From Pseudohongiella sp. (GTDB lineage Bacteria; Pseudomonadota; Gammaproteobacteria; Pseudomonadales; Pseudohongiellaceae), in assembly GCA_030696315.1 (NCBI GenBank), contig JAUYSM010000030.1:1-56850 (forward strand): a DNA stretch of 56,850 nucleotides, written 5' to 3'. Positions 56,141-56,850 of this stretch are shown here, piece after piece (the stretch's first letter is position 1; the number at the start of each line of letters is the position of its first letter). The notes under the pieces were generated by a model. That model did no database searches and was not told the origin of the DNA. It worked only from the letters and a program-made list of their open reading frames with translations. The position numbers were made by a program, and so were the translations under genes.

Positions 56141-56797
56141 CTACTTCCTCTGTTGGGCAAAAAGTGTGGACAAGGTTTTAGCGCGGGCAGAAACCTCGTC
56201 GCTTGAAAAAAGATAATTGATCACCGCAATCATGTCGGCCCCGGCATCAATGAGTGATTGTGCGTTGTTTGCGTTAACGCCGCCAATCGCCACGATAGGG
56301 AGGCTGGTTTTCAGGCGAATTCGCTTTAGATCAGTAATACTTGCTACAGGCGCTTCTGGTTTTGTTTTTGAGTCAAAAAAACGGCCCAATGCAACATAAT
56401 CTGCTCCCAGTTTTTCGGAAGATGCAACCAGTTCATCGCTGTTGTGGCAAGTAACGCCGATAATTGCATCCGGACCAAGCCGGTATCGCGCTTCTGCGAT
56501 GTGCATGTCGCTTTGTCCAATATGTACGCCGTCAGCATTGGCCGCCTGGCATAAATCAATATCATCGTTGATCAGTAACAGTGCGTTGTACTGACGGCAT
56601 AGTGTCAACAGAGCTGCAGCCGTTTCCCTGCGGCTTGCAAATGATTGCAGGTCTTCCGCCCCGGACTTGCTGCGATATTGCAGAACCGACACACCACCTT
56701 GCAGCGCTGACTCGCATGCGGACAATAGAGCGCTCCCAGGGAGCAGTATTTCATCAGTAATGGCATACAAGCCTGACAGCGATTGATGGTGCACCAA
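56141..56797 (-). CDS. thiE: Thiamine-phosphate synthase
   Basis: 218 residues, a TIM-barrel enzyme joining HMP-pyrophosphate and the thiazole phosphate. [11 protein letters not shown], the pyrophosphate-binding [50 protein letters not shown] and the C-terminal [27 protein letters not shown] are ThiE blocks. The start is TTG at 56797 or GTG at 56794; AGGA upstream fits either. No THI-box (TPP riboswitch) is recognisable in the 53 bases left upstream. Confidence 0.93.
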   Translation of the reverse strand: MVHHQSLSGLYAITDEILLPGSALLSACESALQGGVSVLQYRSKSGAEDLQSFASRRETAAALLTLCRQYNALLLINDDIDLCQAANADGVHIGQSDMHIAEARYRLGPDAIIGVTCHNSDELVASSEKLGADYVALGRFFDSKTKPEAPVASITDLKRIRLKTSLPIVAIGGVNANNAQSLIDAGADMIAVINYLFSSDEVSARAKTLSTLFAQQRK

Positions 56798-56850
56798 GGA
56801 TTTTCCTGAGAACGCGGTGTAATTTTGGATAAGAGCCCATTCTATCAGAG

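Noticed and set aside
56798..56850. TPP riboswitch upstream of thiE
   Set aside because: The 53 bases present lack the conserved THI-box core; the real upstream region lies outside the window or the gene is internal to an operon.

Overview
The window looks like an ordinary stretch of chromosome from an aerobic, Gram-negative gammaproteobacterium, probably marine. The evidence is the operon layout (aroQ-accB-accC-prmA, fabA-fabB, divergent tesA / ybbA-ybbP, thiE-hemL, ubiX near mpl), three large TonB-dependent outer-membrane receptors, a pyrophosphate-type phosphofructokinase, and moderate base composition. A Pseudohongiella- or Cellvibrio-like relative would fit, but there is no 16S gene here and the taxon is a guess. 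I see no insertion sequence, phage, CRISPR array or integron. Genes are dense, with many 1-17 base overlaps.

Layout. 1-6.3 kb (minus strand): start of a probable dusB, a DUF3426 membrane protein, prmA, accC, accB and aroQ, then a stand-alone DsbD N-terminal domain with fabB and fabA. 6.4-10.2 kb (plus): manC-galU-manB, which make GDP-mannose and UDP-glucose precursors for surface polysaccharide. 10.2-13.8 kb (minus): pgi, a fused RimB-RimK protein and a GNAT acetyltransferase. 14.0 kb: tRNA-Thr(UGU) behind a stable-RNA-type promoter. 14.3-22.3 kb: two large TonB-dependent receptors facing each other, with a TPR-sulfotransferase and a hotdog thioesterase between them. 22.6-32.3 kb: sirtuin deacylase, bcp, an esterase, pdxJ, an MFS transporter, tesA, the ybbA-ybbP ABC exporter, a MORN protein and pdxH. 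32.3-37.5 kb: PPi-phosphofructokinase, ubiX, a TIGR02444 protein, mpl, a LON-domain protein and CheW. 37.6-41.6 kb: two tiny membrane proteins, a secreted trypsin-like protease, a Prx5-type peroxiredoxin, a dienelactone hydrolase coupled to a diguanylate cyclase, and a Nudix hydrolase. 41.6-47.2 kb: a third TonB receptor, an SDR, SlyD, a VOC protein and an aldehyde dehydrogenase. 47.4-56.8 kb: a secreted helical protein, a periplasmic peroxiredoxin, a DUF3014 protein, recQ, trhO, a DUF1653 protein, a small lipoprotein, an adenosine-kinase-like enzyme, hemL and thiE.

Functionally most of this is core metabolism: fatty-acid initiation and unsaturation (accBC, fabAB), vitamin B6 (pdxJ, pdxH), haem and thiamine (hemL, thiE), peptidoglycan recycling (mpl) and ubiquinone (ubiX). 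Accessory content is concentrated at 14.3-22.3 kb, 37.6-43.7 kb and 47.4-50.1 kb. The points most worth a second look are the receptor / sulfotransferase / thioesterase / receptor block with its dyad operator, the RimB-RimK fusion next to an acetyltransferase, the minimal diguanylate cyclase coupled to a hydrolase, the orphan DsbD-alpha domain behind fabB, an insertion in ManC close to its active site, and an acidic low-complexity insertion in YbbP. I did not find a clear, wholly new multi-gene system; each of these is a lead, not a demonstrated system.
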